Below are positions 36,670 through 46,854 of a DNA stretch of 64,000 bases, piece by piece. The stretch is from positions 86,850-150,849 of the forward strand of contig JAIRVP010000035.1 in NCBI GenBank assembly GCA_031253835.1, given 5' to 3'. Source of the stretch: Burkholderia sp. GTDB lineage: Bacteria > Pseudomonadota > Gammaproteobacteria > Burkholderiales > Burkholderiaceae. The position numbers were made by a program, and so were the translations under genes. The notes beneath the pieces were generated by a model. The model was not told where the DNA came from, did no database searches, and was given only the letters and a program-made list of their open reading frames with translations. The first letter of the stretch is position 1. Each line of letters starts with the position of its first letter.

Positions 36670-37095
36670 ATGCCTTCGTTGATGAACATCTTCGGCGTCG
36701 CCGGTTCGGCGCTGTCCGCGCAATCGCAGCGCCTGAACGTCACCGCGTCGAACCTCGCGAACGCCGACAGCGCCACCGGCCCCGACGGCAAGCCGTACAA
36801 GGCCAAGCAGGTCGTGTTCGCGACCGACCCGATCGGCGGCGCGCGCACCGCGTCCGGCCAGGGCGTCGGCGGCGTGCGCGTGACGAAGGTGATGGACGAC
36901 CCGTCGCCGATGAAGTCGACCTACGACCCGGCGAACCCGGCCGCCGACGCGAACGGCTACGTGCAGATGCCGAACGTCGATCCGGTGCAGGAGATGGTGA
37001 ACATGATCTCGGCGTCGCGCTCGTACCAGGCCAACGTCGAGACGCTGAACACCGCGAAGACGCTGATGCTCAAGACGCTGACGATCGGCTCGTAA
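36670..37095 (+). CDS. flgC: Flagellar proximal rod protein FlgC
   Basis: Rod subunit, 141 residues (E. coli 134). The N-terminal motif [38 protein letters not shown] and the C-terminal [35 protein letters not shown] are typical. It follows flgB after 37 bp with an AGGAG ribosome-binding site. Confidence 0.96.
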   Translation: MPSLMNIFGVAGSALSAQSQRLNVTASNLANADSATGPDGKPYKAKQVVFATDPIGGARTASGQGVGGVRVTKVMDDPSPMKSTYDPANPAADANGYVQMPNVDPVQEMVNMISASRSYQANVETLNTAKTLMLKTLTIGS

Positions 37096-37150
37096 GCCGC
37101 GCGCCCCCCGACCTCACAGACCCGACAGTTTCGACAGAAGGCCAACCAGG

Positions 37151-37900
37151 ATGACTTCCTCCAACACGACGATCGGCAGCAACGGCACGAACGTGTCGAA
37201 CCTGCCGACCGACACGATGAACACCAACAAAGTGTCGTCGACCAACGGCACGTCGGCGAGCGACCTGCAGGCGACGTTCCTGAAGCTGCTCGTCACGCAG
37301 CTGCAGAACCAGGATCCGACGAGCCCGGTCGACAGCTCGCAGATGACGTCGCAGCTCGCGCAGATCAATACGGTGAGCGGCATCGCGCAGCTGAACACGT
37401 CGCTGACGTCGCTGTCGACGCAGCTCACGGCCGGCCAGCAGACGCAGGCCGCGCTGCTGATCGGCACGAACGTGCTCGCGCCGGGCAACGCGGTCGCGGT
37501 GAAGAGCGGCGCGGCGTCGCCGTTCGGCGTGTCGCTCACGAGCGACGTGTCGAACCTGACGATCACCGTGAAGAACAGCTCGGGCGTCGTCGTCAACACG
37601 ATCAACGCGGGCAAGCAGTCGGCCGGCACCGTGCCGTTCAACTGGACGCCGACCGACGCGGCCGGCAATGCGCTGCCGGACGGCGCGTACACGGTCAGCG
37701 CGCAGTACACGGGCACCGACGGCAAGAGCTACGCACCGACCGTGCTGGCGGCCGCCACGGTGCAGAGCGTGATCAAGCAGGCGGACGGCACGGCGGGGCT
37801 GGTGCTGTCGAACGGTACGACGGTGGGGCTCACCCAGGTCGCGTCGATCTTCCCGAACGTCAAGACGTCGTCCACGACCGGCGACACCACCACCAACTGA
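37151..37900 (+). CDS. flgD: Flagellar hook assembly protein FlgD
   Basis: Scaffold cap needed for polymerisation of the hook protein, later discarded; 249 residues (E. coli 231). The first 40 residues are Thr/Asn/Ser-rich. Then comes the conserved FLKLLVTQLQNQDPTSPVDSSQMTSQLAQ, and in the C-terminal half the FlgD Ig/tudor-like region (VPFNWTPTDAAGNALPDGAYTVSAQY). It sits between flgC and flgE as usual. Confidence 0.96.
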   Translation: MTSSNTTIGSNGTNVSNLPTDTMNTNKVSSTNGTSASDLQATFLKLLVTQLQNQDPTSPVDSSQMTSQLAQINTVSGIAQLNTSLTSLSTQLTAGQQTQAALLIGTNVLAPGNAVAVKSGAASPFGVSLTSDVSNLTITVKNSSGVVVNTINAGKQSAGTVPFNWTPTDAAGNALPDGAYTVSAQYTGTDGKSYAPTVLAAATVQSVIKQADGTAGLVLSNGTTVGLTQVASIFPNVKTSSTTGDTTTN

Positions 37901-37927
37901 TCGAGCTTTCTCGAAACGGAGACCGAA

Positions 37928-39169
37928 ATGGGTTATCAACAGGGTCTGAGCGGCCTCGCCGGTGCCTCGAACGCACTCGACGTGATCGGCAACAACATTG
38001 CGAACGCGAACACGGTCGGCTTCAAGTCGAGCACCGCGCAGTTCTCCGACATGTACGCGAACTCGGTCGCGACGTCGGTCAACACGCAGATCGGCATCGG
38101 CACGTCGCTCGGGTCGGTGCAGCAGCAGTTCGGCCAGGGCACGATCAACACGACGAACTCGTCGCTCGACGTCGCGATCAACGGCAACGGCTTCTTCCAG
38201 ATGTCGAACAACGGCGTGACGACGTACTCGCGCGACGGCACATTCCAGCGCGACAAGAACGGCTACATCGTCGACTCGCAGGGCCGCAACCTGATGGGCT
38301 ATGCGGCCGGCGCGGGCGGCGTGATCAACACCGCGCAGACCGTCGCGCTGCAGGCGCCGACGACCAACATCGCGCCGACCGCGACGACCAAGATCACCGG
38401 CCAGTTCAACCTGAACTCGCAGGACACGGTGCCGACCAAGACGCCGTTCAGCGCAACCGACAGCACGACCTACAACTACTCGACGTCGATCCAGGTGTAC
38501 GACTCGCTGGGCGGTTCGCAGGCGGTCAACATGTATTTCGTGAAGTCGGCGGCCGGCACGTGGGAAGCGTACGCGGGCGTCCAGGGCGGCACGACGACCG
38601 ATCTCGGCACGGTCACGTTCGATACGTCGGGCGCGATCAAGAGCACGACGACGGGCACGCCGCCGACGCCGACCGCCTCGGTCGGCCAGTTCCAGTTCAC
38701 CGTGCCGAACACCGACGGCTCGGCGACGCCGCAGAACCTCACGCTCGACCTGACCGGCACCACGCAGTACGGCGGCAAGGACGGCGTGAACAACCTCGCG
38801 CAGAACGGTTACGCGAGCGGCACGCTGACGACCTATTCGATCGGCGCCGACGGCAAGCTGACGGGCAACTACTCGAACGGCCAGACCGCCGTGCTCGGCG
38901 AGATCGCGCTGGCGAACTTCAACAACCCGAACGGGCTGGTGAACCTCGGCGGCAACCAGTATGCGGAAACCTCCGCATCGGGCGTGCCGCAGATCTCCGC
39001 GCCGGGCAGCACGAACCACGGCACGCTGCAGGGCAGCGCGCTGGAAAACTCGAACGTCGACCTCACGTCGCAGCTCGTCAACCTGATCACCGCGCAGCGC
39101 AACTACCAGGCGAACGCGCAGACGATCAAGACGCAGCAGACCGTCGACCAGACGCTCATCAACCTGTAA
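37928..39169 (+). CDS. flgE: Flagellar hook protein FlgE
   Basis: Structural subunit of the hook, 413 residues (E. coli 402). The start MGYQQGLSGLAGASNALDVIG and the flagellar basal-body rod domain (NNIANANTVGFKSSTAQFSD), the FlgE_D2 middle region and the C-terminal VDLTSQLVNLITAQRNYQANAQTIKTQQTVDQTLINL are all present. The extracellular domains are Thr/Gly/Asn-rich, as expected for a secreted surface polymer. Confidence 0.96.
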   Translation: MGYQQGLSGLAGASNALDVIGNNIANANTVGFKSSTAQFSDMYANSVATSVNTQIGIGTSLGSVQQQFGQGTINTTNSSLDVAINGNGFFQMSNNGVTTYSRDGTFQRDKNGYIVDSQGRNLMGYAAGAGGVINTAQTVALQAPTTNIAPTATTKITGQFNLNSQDTVPTKTPFSATDSTTYNYSTSIQVYDSLGGSQAVNMYFVKSAAGTWEAYAGVQGGTTTDLGTVTFDTSGAIKSTTTGTPPTPTASVGQFQFTVPNTDGSATPQNLTLDLTGTTQYGGKDGVNNLAQNGYASGTLTTYSIGADGKLTGNYSNGQTAVLGEIALANFNNPNGLVNLGGNQYAETSASGVPQISAPGSTNHGTLQGSALENSNVDLTSQLVNLITAQRNYQANAQTIKTQQTVDQTLINL

Positions 39170-39188
39170 GCGCGGATAACCGGCAGCC

Positions 39189-39947
39189 ATGGACCGACTG
39201 ATCTACACGGCGATGACGGGCGCGTCGCAGTCGCTCGACCAGCAGGCGATCGTCGCGAACAACCTCGCGAACGCGTCGACGACGGGCTTTCGCGCGCAGC
39301 TCGCGACGTATCGCGCGGTGCCGATGAATTTCGGCGACGGCAGCGCGATCGACCCGACGACGACGCGGACCTACGTGCTCGCGTCGACGCCCGGCGCCGA
39401 TTACGCACCGGGTCCGATCACGCGCACCGGCAACCCGCTCGACGTCGCGGTGCAGGGCGCCGGCTGGCTGTCGGTGCAGGTTGCCGACGGCAGCGAGGCG
39501 TACACGCGCGCCGGCAACCTGCACGTCGACGAGAACGGCCAGCTGGTCAACGCGAGCAACCTGCCGGTGATCGGCAACGGCGGCCCGATCTCGGTGCCGC
39601 CGAACGCGGAAGTGACGATCGGCAAGGACGGCACGGTGTCCGCGCTGATGCCGGGCGACCCGCCGACGGCCGTCGCGATCGTCGACCAGATGAAGCTCGT
39701 CAATCCCGATCCGGCCACGCTCACGCGCGGCAACGACGGGCTGTTCCGCACGGCCGACGGCAATCCGGCCGATGCCGACCCGAACGTGGTCGTCACGCCG
39801 AATTCGCTCGAAGGCAGCAACGTCAACCCGGTGACCGCGATGGTCGCGATGATCGACAACGCGCGCGCATTCCAGCTTCAGTCGAAGCTGATCCAGACGG
39901 CCGACCAGAACGAGCAGTCGGCGAACCAGCTGCTCAACTTCAGCTGA
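39189..39947 (+). CDS. flgF: Flagellar proximal rod protein FlgF
   Basis: Rod subunit, 252 residues (E. coli 251). N-terminus [34 protein letters not shown], with the hook-basal-body motif ending [45 protein letters not shown]. It is about 35% similar in pattern to the neighbouring FlgG, as is normal for these paralogues. It begins 20 bp after flgE. Confidence 0.95.
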   Translation: MDRLIYTAMTGASQSLDQQAIVANNLANASTTGFRAQLATYRAVPMNFGDGSAIDPTTTRTYVLASTPGADYAPGPITRTGNPLDVAVQGAGWLSVQVADGSEAYTRAGNLHVDENGQLVNASNLPVIGNGGPISVPPNAEVTIGKDGTVSALMPGDPPTAVAIVDQMKLVNPDPATLTRGNDGLFRTADGNPADADPNVVVTPNSLEGSNVNPVTAMVAMIDNARAFQLQSKLIQTADQNEQSANQLLNFS

Positions 39948-39981
39948 GCGCCCGCGCCAGCCTACGCAGGAGACCTTACAA

Positions 39982-40770
39982 GTGAACCGTTCGCTCTACA
40001 TCGCCGCCACCGGCATGAATGCGCAGCAGGCGCAGATGGACGTGATTTCGAACAACCTCGCGAACACCAGCACGAACGGCTTCAAGGCGTCGCGCGCGGT
40101 GTTCGAGGATCTGCTGTACCAGACCATCCGCCAGCCCGGCGCGAACTCGACGCAGCAGACCGAGCTGCCGTCGGGCCTGCAGCTCGGCACCGGCGTGCAG
40201 CAGGTCGCGACCGAGCGCCTGTACACGCAGGGCGGCCTCACGCAGACCGGCAACTCGAAGGACGTCGCGATCAACGGCGCGGGCTTCTTCCAGGTGCTGA
40301 TGCCGGACGGCACGAACGCGTACACGCGCGACGGCTCGTTCCAGACCAACGCGCAGGGCCAGCTCGTCACGTCGAGCGGCTACCAGGTGCTGCCGGCGAT
40401 CACCGTGCCGCAGAACGCGCAGTCGCTGACGATCGGCAAGGACGGCGTCGTGTCGGTCACGCAGCCGGGCTCGGGCAACGCGGTGCAGATCGGCTCGCTG
40501 CAGATCGCGACCTTCATCAACCCGACCGGCCTCGAGGCGAAGGGCGAGAACCTGTTCGCGGAAACGACGTCGTCGGGCGCGCCGAACGTGTCGCAGCCGG
40601 GCCTGAACGGCGCGGGCGTGCTCAACCAGGGCTACGTCGAAGCGTCGAACGTGAACGTCGTGCAGGAACTCGTCAACATGATCCAGACGCAGCGTGCCTA
40701 CGAGATCAACAGCAAGGCCGTGACGACGTCCGACCAGATGCTGCAGACCGTCACGCAGATGAAGAGCTAA
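39982..40770 (+). CDS. flgG: Flagellar distal rod protein FlgG (GTG start)
   Basis: Distal rod subunit, 262 residues (E. coli 260). The sequence from [37 protein letters not shown] to the C-terminal [39 protein letters not shown] is highly typical. The start codon is GTG at 39982; an AGGAGA box is 8 bp upstream, and no ATG is available without losing the conserved N-terminal helix. Confidence 0.95.
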   Translation: MNRSLYIAATGMNAQQAQMDVISNNLANTSTNGFKASRAVFEDLLYQTIRQPGANSTQQTELPSGLQLGTGVQQVATERLYTQGGLTQTGNSKDVAINGAGFFQVLMPDGTNAYTRDGSFQTNAQGQLVTSSGYQVLPAITVPQNAQSLTIGKDGVVSVTQPGSGNAVQIGSLQIATFINPTGLEAKGENLFAETTSSGAPNVSQPGLNGAGVLNQGYVEASNVNVVQELVNMIQTQRAYEINSKAVTTSDQMLQTVTQMKS

Positions 40771-40791
40771 CCGGAAAGTCCCGTCGTCGCC

Positions 40792-41481
40792 ATGAAGCAG
40801 GTTCGCCTCCTCCCGTCAGCCCCCGTCCGCGCCGCATGCGCGGTCGCGGTGGCGGCGCTCGCCGGTTGCGCGCAGATCCCGCGCGATCCGATCATCCAGC
40901 AGCCGATGACGGCACAGCCGCCGACGCCGATGTCGATGCAGGCGCCCGGCTCGATCTACAACCCCGGCTACGCGGGGCGGCCGCTGTTCGAGGATCAGCG
41001 GCCGCGCAACATCGGCGACATCCTGACGATCATGATCGCGGAGAACATCAACGCGACCAAGTCGTCGGGCGCGAACACGAACCGGCAGGGCAACACCGAC
41101 TTCAACGTGCCGACGGCCGGGTTCCTCGGCGGGCTGTTCGCGAAGGCGAACCTGTCGGCCTCCGGCAACAACAAGTTCGCGGCGACCGGCGGCGCGAGCG
41201 CGGCGAACACGTTCAACGGCACGATCACGGTGACCGTCACCAACGTGCTGCCGAACGGCAACCTCGTGGTCAGCGGCGAGAAGCAGATGCTGATCAACCA
41301 GGGCAACGAATTCGTGCGCTTCTCGGGCGTCGTCAACCCGAACACGATCTCGGGCGCGAACTCCGTCTACTCGACGCAGGTCGCCGACGCGAAGATCGAA
41401 TACTCGTCGAAGGGCTACATCAACGAAGCCGAGACGATGGGCTGGCTGCAGCGCTTCTTCCTCAACATCGCGCCGTGGTGA
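40792..41481 (+). CDS. flgH: Flagellar L-ring lipoprotein FlgH
   Basis: Outer-membrane L-ring subunit, 229 residues (E. coli 232). The N-terminus is a lipoprotein signal with lipobox LAGC at about residue 25. The family motifs [30 protein letters not shown] and [31 protein letters not shown] are present, and it ends FFLNIAPW. The stop overlaps the flgI start by one base (TGATG). Confidence 0.96.
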   Translation: MKQVRLLPSAPVRAACAVAVAALAGCAQIPRDPIIQQPMTAQPPTPMSMQAPGSIYNPGYAGRPLFEDQRPRNIGDILTIMIAENINATKSSGANTNRQGNTDFNVPTAGFLGGLFAKANLSASGNNKFAATGGASAANTFNGTITVTVTNVLPNGNLVVSGEKQMLINQGNEFVRFSGVVNPNTISGANSVYSTQVADAKIEYSSKGYINEAETMGWLQRFFLNIAPW

Positions 41482-42671
41482 TGACGATGCAGACGACCCT
41501 GATCCACCGCCTGTCGGCCCGCGCGCAAGCCGCCGCGCGGCTCGCCGTCGCGTTCGCGGCCGTGGCTGCCGCCTGCGTGCTCGGCGCGGCGCCCGCGCAG
41601 GCGGAACGCCTGAAGGACCTCGCGCAGATCCAGGGCGTGCGCGACAACCCGCTGATCGGCTATGGCCTCGTCGTCGGTCTCGACGGCACGGGCGACCAGA
41701 CGATGCAGACGCCGTTCACGACGCAGACGCTCGCGAACATGCTCGCGAACCTCGGCATCTCGATCAACAACGGTTCGGCGAACGGCGGCCCGTCGTCGCT
41801 GAACAACATGCAGCTGAAGAACGTCGCGGCCGTGATGGTGACGGCCACGCTGCCGCCGTTCGCGCGGCCGGGCGAGGCGCTCGACGTGACGGTATCGTCG
41901 CTCGGCAACGCGAAGAGCCTGCGCGGCGGCACGCTGCTGCTCACGCCGCTGAAGGGCGCGGACGGGCAGGTGTACGCACTCTCGCAGGGCAACATGGCGG
42001 TCGGCGGCGCGGGCGCCAGCGCGAACGGCAGCCGCGTGCAGGTGAACCAGCTCGCGGCCGGCCGGATCGTCGGCGGCGCGATCGTCGAACGCGCGGTGCC
42101 GAACGCGATCGCGCAGATGAACGGCGTGCTGCAGCTGCAGCTGAACGACATGGACTACGGCACCGCGCAGCGGATCGTGTCCGCGGTCAACTCGAGCTTC
42201 GGCCCGGGCACCGCGACGGCGCTCGACGGCCGCACGATCCAGCTCGCGGCGCCGGCCGATTCGGCGCAGCAGGTCGCGTTCATGGCGCGGCTGCAGAACC
42301 TCGACGTGAGCCCGGACAAGGCCGCGGCGAAGGTGATCCTGAACGCGCGCACCGGCTCGATCGTGATGAACCAGATGGTCACGCTGCAGAGCTGCGCGGT
42401 CGCGCACGGCAACCTGTCGGTCGTCGTCAATACGCAGCCGGTGGTGTCGCAGCCGGGGCCGTTCTCGAACGGGCAGACCGTGGTCGCGCAGCAGTCGCAG
42501 ATCCAGCTGAAGCAGGACAACGGCGCGCTGAAGATGGTGACGGCCGGCGCGAATCTCGCCGACGTCGTGAAGGCGCTGAACACGCTCGGCGCGACGCCCG
42601 CGGACCTGATGTCGATCCTGCAGGCGATGAAGGCGGCCGGCGCGTTGCGCGCCGACCTGGAGGTGATCTAA
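41481..42671 (+). CDS. flgI: Flagellar P-ring protein FlgI
   Basis: Periplasmic P-ring subunit, 396 residues (E. coli 365; the extra residues are in the signal region). The signal peptide ends [40 protein letters not shown], the classic FlgI start. The C-terminal motif [43 protein letters not shown] is also diagnostic. The ATG at 41481 overlaps the flgH stop; another ATG is two codons later. It is followed without a gap by flgJ. Confidence 0.96.
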   Translation: MTMQTTLIHRLSARAQAAARLAVAFAAVAAACVLGAAPAQAERLKDLAQIQGVRDNPLIGYGLVVGLDGTGDQTMQTPFTTQTLANMLANLGISINNGSANGGPSSLNNMQLKNVAAVMVTATLPPFARPGEALDVTVSSLGNAKSLRGGTLLLTPLKGADGQVYALSQGNMAVGGAGASANGSRVQVNQLAAGRIVGGAIVERAVPNAIAQMNGVLQLQLNDMDYGTAQRIVSAVNSSFGPGTATALDGRTIQLAAPADSAQQVAFMARLQNLDVSPDKAAAKVILNARTGSIVMNQMVTLQSCAVAHGNLSVVVNTQPVVSQPGPFSNGQTVVAQQSQIQLKQDNGALKMVTAGANLADVVKALNTLGATPADLMSILQAMKAAGALRADLEVI

Positions 42672-43655
42672 ATGGCGGCGAACCTTCCGAACGCGAACGA
42701 CCTCACGCAGCGCTTCGCGCTCGACGTGCAGGGTTTCGATGCGCTGCGCGCGCAGGCGAAGCAGTCGCCGCAGGCCGGCGCGAAGGCGGTCGCCGGCCAG
42801 TTCGACGCGATGTTCACGCAGATGATGCTCAAGAGCATGCGCGACGCGTCGCCGGACGGCGGCCTGTTCGATTCGCATACGTCGAAGATGTACACGTCGA
42901 TGCTCGACCAGCAGCTCGCGCAGCAGATGTCGACGCGCGGGATGGGCGTCGCCGATGCGCTGATGAAGCAGCTGCTGCGCAACGCCGGTGCGGGCGCGGG
43001 CAGCGACACGGCGGCCGGCGTCGGCGCGGGCGGCATGGGCGCCGGCGGCCTCGGCACGGCCTGCAACGAAGGCAGCCTCGCCGCGATGAACGCGATGGCG
43101 AAGGCTTACGCGAACGCGGCGAACAACGGCGGCCTCGCCGGCGCGCGCGGCTACTCGGCCGGCAGCGCGCTGACGCCGCCGCTGAAGGGCGCGAGCGGCG
43201 TGCAGGACGCCGACGCATTCGTCGACCGGCTCGCGGGCCCCGCGCAGGCGGCCAGTGCGACGACCGGCATCCCGGCACGCTTCATCGTCGGCCAGGCCGC
43301 GCTCGAATCGGGCTGGGGCAAGCGCGAGATCCGCGCGTCCGACGGCTCGACCAGCTACAACGTGTTCGGCATCAAGGCGAGCAAGGGCTGGACGGGCCGC
43401 ACGGTGTCGGCGCTGACGACCGAATACGTGAACGGCACGCCGCGCCGCGTGGTCGCGAAGTTCCGTGCGTACGACTCGTACGAGCACGCGATGACCGACT
43501 ACGCGAACCTGCTGAAGAACAATCCGCGCTACTCGGGCGTGCTCAGCGCGAGCCGCAGCGTCGAGGGCTTCGCGCACGGGATGCAGAAGGCCGGCTACGC
43601 GACCGACCCGAACTACGCGAAAAAGCTGATCTCGATCATGCAGCAGATCGGCTGA
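42672..43655 (+). CDS. flgJ: Flagellar rod-capping muramidase FlgJ
   Basis: A two-domain protein of 327 residues (E. coli 313). The N-terminal rod-binding domain (KAVAGQFDAMFTQMMLKSMRDASPDGGLFDSHTSKMYTSMLDQQLAQ) caps the growing rod. After a Gly/Ala linker (about 105-160) comes a glucosaminidase domain that opens the peptidoglycan, with the catalytic Glu in FIVGQAALESGWGKREI, then NVFGIKAS and FRAYDSYEHAMTDYANLL. It starts right after the flgI stop. Confidence 0.95.
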   Translation: MAANLPNANDLTQRFALDVQGFDALRAQAKQSPQAGAKAVAGQFDAMFTQMMLKSMRDASPDGGLFDSHTSKMYTSMLDQQLAQQMSTRGMGVADALMKQLLRNAGAGAGSDTAAGVGAGGMGAGGLGTACNEGSLAAMNAMAKAYANAANNGGLAGARGYSAGSALTPPLKGASGVQDADAFVDRLAGPAQAASATTGIPARFIVGQAALESGWGKREIRASDGSTSYNVFGIKASKGWTGRTVSALTTEYVNGTPRRVVAKFRAYDSYEHAMTDYANLLKNNPRYSGVLSASRSVEGFAHGMQKAGYATDPNYAKKLISIMQQIG

Positions 43656-43779
43656 CGGCCCGCGCCCGCTTTCGCCGAAAACGGGCGCCCGCCGCCCTCC
43701 GTTTCCCCCCTTGGACCGCGCCCGGCAGCCCGCCGCGCGCGGTTTCAACGTTTGCGCGAAAAAATTCGCCAATTCGATC

Positions 43780-43806
43780 TAAACTTTCGGTCAGCACTGC
43801 CGCTAA
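43780..43806 (+). promoter_or_regulatory. Sigma-28 (FliA) promoter of ycgR
   Basis: TAAA, exactly 15 bases, GCCGCTAA (consensus GCCGATAA, 7 of 8). Transcription would start near 43813, giving an 86-nt leader before ycgR. Confidence 0.85.
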
Positions 43807-43822
43807 GTGTGAGAGACCTGTG

Positions 43823-43849
43823 ACCGGGCCCATGATCTGGCCCGGTTTT
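43823..43849 (+). terminator. Terminator-like hairpin between flgJ and ycgR
   Basis: Perfect 8-bp stem ACCGGGCC / GGCCCGGT with an 8-base loop, followed by TTTA. It would end read-through from flgJ, but it also lies inside the predicted ycgR leader just downstream of the sigma-28 promoter. Confidence 0.55.
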
Positions 43850-43898
43850 ACTGCGCACCGGTTGTCCGGGCGCTCATGACAAGAAAGACCGGCTAGCC

Positions 43899-44654
43899 AT
43901 GAATATCGAAACGTCGACGGACCCCAGCCTGGATGCAGGCCACTCCGGGCCCGACTATGCCCGCCGCAATCCACTGGAAATCGGCGTGCAGCTGCGCAAC
44001 CTCGTGAATCGCGGCGATTTCCTGACCGTCCAGTACCCGGGCGGCCAGCTCGTCACGCGCCTGCTCGAGGTCGATGTCGGGGCGCGGACGTTCACGTTCG
44101 ACTGGGGTGCGCTGTCCGAGCAGAACGCCGGCATCCTCGGCGCGTCGCATTGCACGTTCGCGGCCTCGCCGGAGGGCGTGCGCGTCGAATTCACCACGGG
44201 CACGCCGCGCGAGACGCGCTACGAGGGGCTGCCCGCGTTCGTCGCCGATTTCCCCGACGTGCTGGTCTGCATCCAGCGTCGCGAATATTTCCGTGTCGAC
44301 GCGCCGATCGTCGATCCGTTCCTGTGCCGCGGCAAGCTGCCGGACGGCGAGAGTTTCCTGTTCGAGGTGCACAACCTGTCGCTCGGCGGCGTGGGGCTGC
44401 GCACGGCCGACGAACGCGTCGAGGCGCTCGAGGTCGGCACGCTGCTGCCGGACGTCGAGCTCGAGCTGACCGGCCACGGCAAGCTGTCGCTCGACCTGCA
44501 GCTCGTGTCGCAGCGCTCGACGCAGATGCCGAACGGCTCGCGGCGCTACCAGCTCGGGTTCCGCTACATGTCGCTGCCGGGCAGCGCGGAAAACACGCTG
44601 CAGCGGCTCATCACGCAGCTCGAAATGAAGCGCCGCTCGCTCGCGCGGGCCTGA
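43899..44654 (+). CDS. ycgR: Flagellar brake protein YcgR (PilZ, c-di-GMP receptor)
   Basis: Slows the flagellar motor when cyclic di-GMP is high, acting at the motor face in the cytoplasm. It has 251 residues (E. coli 244). The N-terminal YcgR domain (LRNLVNRGDFLTVQYPGGQLVTRLLEVD) is followed by a PilZ domain with the c-di-GMP-binding arginines in QRREYFRVDAP and the second motif HNLSLGGVGL. The gene is inserted between flgJ and flgK and has its own sigma-28 promoter, so it is made at the end of flagellar assembly. Confidence 0.93.
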   Translation: MNIETSTDPSLDAGHSGPDYARRNPLEIGVQLRNLVNRGDFLTVQYPGGQLVTRLLEVDVGARTFTFDWGALSEQNAGILGASHCTFAASPEGVRVEFTTGTPRETRYEGLPAFVADFPDVLVCIQRREYFRVDAPIVDPFLCRGKLPDGESFLFEVHNLSLGGVGLRTADERVEALEVGTLLPDVELELTGHGKLSLDLQLVSQRSTQMPNGSRRYQLGFRYMSLPGSAENTLQRLITQLEMKRRSLARA

Positions 44655-44767
44655 CGCGCCTGCGGCCGCCGGCCTTGCCCGGCACGCCGCGCGACCCTCC
44701 GCCGGTCCCACCTGCCGGACGCTTCGACCGGCGACGCGCACGCGCGCGTCGCGCGTGCATTTTTTCC

Positions 44768-44794
44768 TCAATTTTTCCGATCGGCGGCCGTTAT
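44768..44794 (+). promoter_or_regulatory. Sigma-28 (FliA) promoter of flgKL
   Basis: TCAA (3 of 4), exactly 15 bases, GCCGTTAT (6 of 8, identical to the flgM -10). The predicted start lies about 50 bp before the flgK ATG. Confidence 0.75.
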
Positions 44795-44849
44795 ACCGGG
44801 AGTCACGCAACCCGGCGGCCGCAGCGCGGCCGGCTCATCAGGATCGCGC

Positions 44850-46832
44850 ATGTCCAACACACTCATGAACCTCGGCGTCAGCGGCCTGAATGCCGCGCTC
44901 TGGGGCCTCACGACGACCGGCAACAACATCAGCAACGCCGCGACGCCCGGTTATTCGGTCGAGCGGCCGGTCTATGCCGAAACGAGCGGCCAGTACACGG
45001 GCAGCGGTTACATGCCGCAGGGCGTGAGCACCGTCACCGTGCAGCGCCAGTACAGCCAGTACCTGAACGACCAGCTGAACACCGCGCAGACGCAGGGCGG
45101 CGCGCTGTCGACGTGGTACACGCTCGTCGCGCAGCTGAACAACTACATCGGCAGCCCGACGGCGGGGATCTCGACCGGGATCACGAGCTACTTCACCGGG
45201 CTGCAGAACGTCGCGAACAACGCGTCCGACCCGTCGGTGCGGCAGACCGCGATCAGCAACGCGCAGACGCTGGCCAACCAGATCAACGCGGCCGGCCAGC
45301 AGTACGACGCGCTGCGCCAGAGCGTGAACACGCAGCTCACCAGCACGGTGTCGCAGATCAACACGTACACCGCGCAGATCGCGCAGCTGAACCAGCAGAT
45401 CGCGGCCGCGAGCAGCCAGGGGCAGCCGCCGAACCAGCTGATGGACCAGCGCGACCTCGCGGTGTCGAACCTGTCGGGCCTCGCCGGCATCCAGGTCGTG
45501 CGCAACGACAGCGGCTACAGCGTGTTCCTGTCGGGCGGCCAGCCGCTCGTCGTCGCGGACAAGAGCTACCAGCTCGCGACCGTCACGTCGCCGTCGGATC
45601 CGAGCGAGCTGACCGTCGTGTCGCAGGGGATCGCCGGCGCGAACCCGCAGGGGCCGAACCAGGCGCTGCCCGATTCGTCGCTGTCGGGCGGCACGCTCGG
45701 CGGCCTGCTCGCGTTCCGCAGCCAGACGCTCGACCCCGCGCAGGCCCAGCTCGGCGCGATCGCGACCAGCTTCGCCGCGCAGGTCAACGCGCAGAACGCG
45801 CTCGGCATCGACCTGTCGGGCAACAAGGGCGGCAACCTGTTCACGACGCCGTCGCCGACCGTGTACTCGAACCAGGGCAATACCGGCAACGCGTCGCTGT
45901 CCGTGTCGTTCGCGAACGCGTCGCAGCCGACGACGAGCGACTACACGCTGTCCTACGACGGCACGAACTACACGCTGACCGACCGCGCGAGCGGCGCGGT
46001 GGTCGACCAGAAGGCGGGGCCGATGCCGGTCTCGCTCGGCGGGCTGAATTTCTCGACCCCGTCGGGCTCGATGAATGCCGGCGACAAGTTCACCGTGCTG
46101 CCGACGCGCGGCGCGCTGAACGGCTTCGGCCTCGCGACGACGAGCGCGTTGGCGATCGCGGCCGCGTCGCCGGCCGTCACGTCGGCGGCGAGCACCAACA
46201 CCGGCACGGGCAAGATCACGCTCGGCGGCGTGACCGCGGGCTACCAGGTGCCGACGACCAAGCTGACCTACGACGCGACCGCGAAGACGCTGACGGGCTT
46301 CCCGGTCGGCACCACGGTGACGATCGGCACCACGCCGCCGACGTCGGTCACGATCAACAACCCGACGGACACCGTCCCGTACGACCCGGCGGCCGGCGCG
46401 ACGATGACGATGTCGGGGACGGCCGCGGGCGCGCTCAACGGCGTGAGCGTCACGCTGTCCGGCGCACCGGCGACCGGCGACTCGTTCACGATCGGACCGT
46501 ACGCGGGCGGCACCAGCGACGGCTCCAACGCGCTCGCGCTGTCGAAGCTGGTCAACGCGAAGGCGCTCGGCAACGGCACGGCGACGCTCACCGGTGCGTA
46601 TGCGAGCTACGTGAACGGCATCGGCAACCAGACGACCCAGCTGAAATCGTCGAGCGCCGCGCAGACCGGGCTGATCGGCCAGATCACCGAGGCGCAGCAG
46701 TCGGTGTCGGGCGTGAACCAGAACGAGGAAGCGGCCAACCTGATGCAGTACCAGCAGCTTTACCAGGCGAACGCGAAAGTGATCCAGACGGCGGCGACGC
46801 TGTTCCAGACCGTGCTCGGCCTGTTCAACTGA
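44850..46832 (+). CDS. flgK: Flagellar hook-associated protein FlgK
   Basis: First hook-filament junction protein, exported with FlgN as chaperone. It has 660 residues, longer than E. coli FlgK (547); the extra length is in the Thr/Ser/Gly-rich surface domains (about 340-560). Typical ends are MNLGVSGLNAALWGLTTTGNNISNAATPGYSVE and QTTQLKSSSAAQTGLIGQITEAQQSVSGVNQNEEAANLMQYQQLYQANAKVIQTAATLF. An AGGA ribosome-binding site is 8 bp upstream. It forms a unit with flgL (22-bp gap), driven by its own sigma-28 promoter. Confidence 0.96.
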   Translation: MSNTLMNLGVSGLNAALWGLTTTGNNISNAATPGYSVERPVYAETSGQYTGSGYMPQGVSTVTVQRQYSQYLNDQLNTAQTQGGALSTWYTLVAQLNNYIGSPTAGISTGITSYFTGLQNVANNASDPSVRQTAISNAQTLANQINAAGQQYDALRQSVNTQLTSTVSQINTYTAQIAQLNQQIAAASSQGQPPNQLMDQRDLAVSNLSGLAGIQVVRNDSGYSVFLSGGQPLVVADKSYQLATVTSPSDPSELTVVSQGIAGANPQGPNQALPDSSLSGGTLGGLLAFRSQTLDPAQAQLGAIATSFAAQVNAQNALGIDLSGNKGGNLFTTPSPTVYSNQGNTGNASLSVSFANASQPTTSDYTLSYDGTNYTLTDRASGAVVDQKAGPMPVSLGGLNFSTPSGSMNAGDKFTVLPTRGALNGFGLATTSALAIAAASPAVTSAASTNTGTGKITLGGVTAGYQVPTTKLTYDATAKTLTGFPVGTTVTIGTTPPTSVTINNPTDTVPYDPAAGATMTMSGTAAGALNGVSVTLSGAPATGDSFTIGPYAGGTSDGSNALALSKLVNAKALGNGTATLTGAYASYVNGIGNQTTQLKSSSAAQTGLIGQITEAQQSVSGVNQNEEAANLMQYQQLYQANAKVIQTAATLFQTVLGLFN

Positions 46833-46854
46833 CCGGATTCGAGGGATAGAAGCG

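Noticed and set aside
44150..46849. Plus-strand frame of 899 codons overlapping ycgR and flgK
   Set aside because: It is an out-of-phase reading of flgK and ycgR with low-complexity Arg/Asp content; the flg frames have clear homology motifs.
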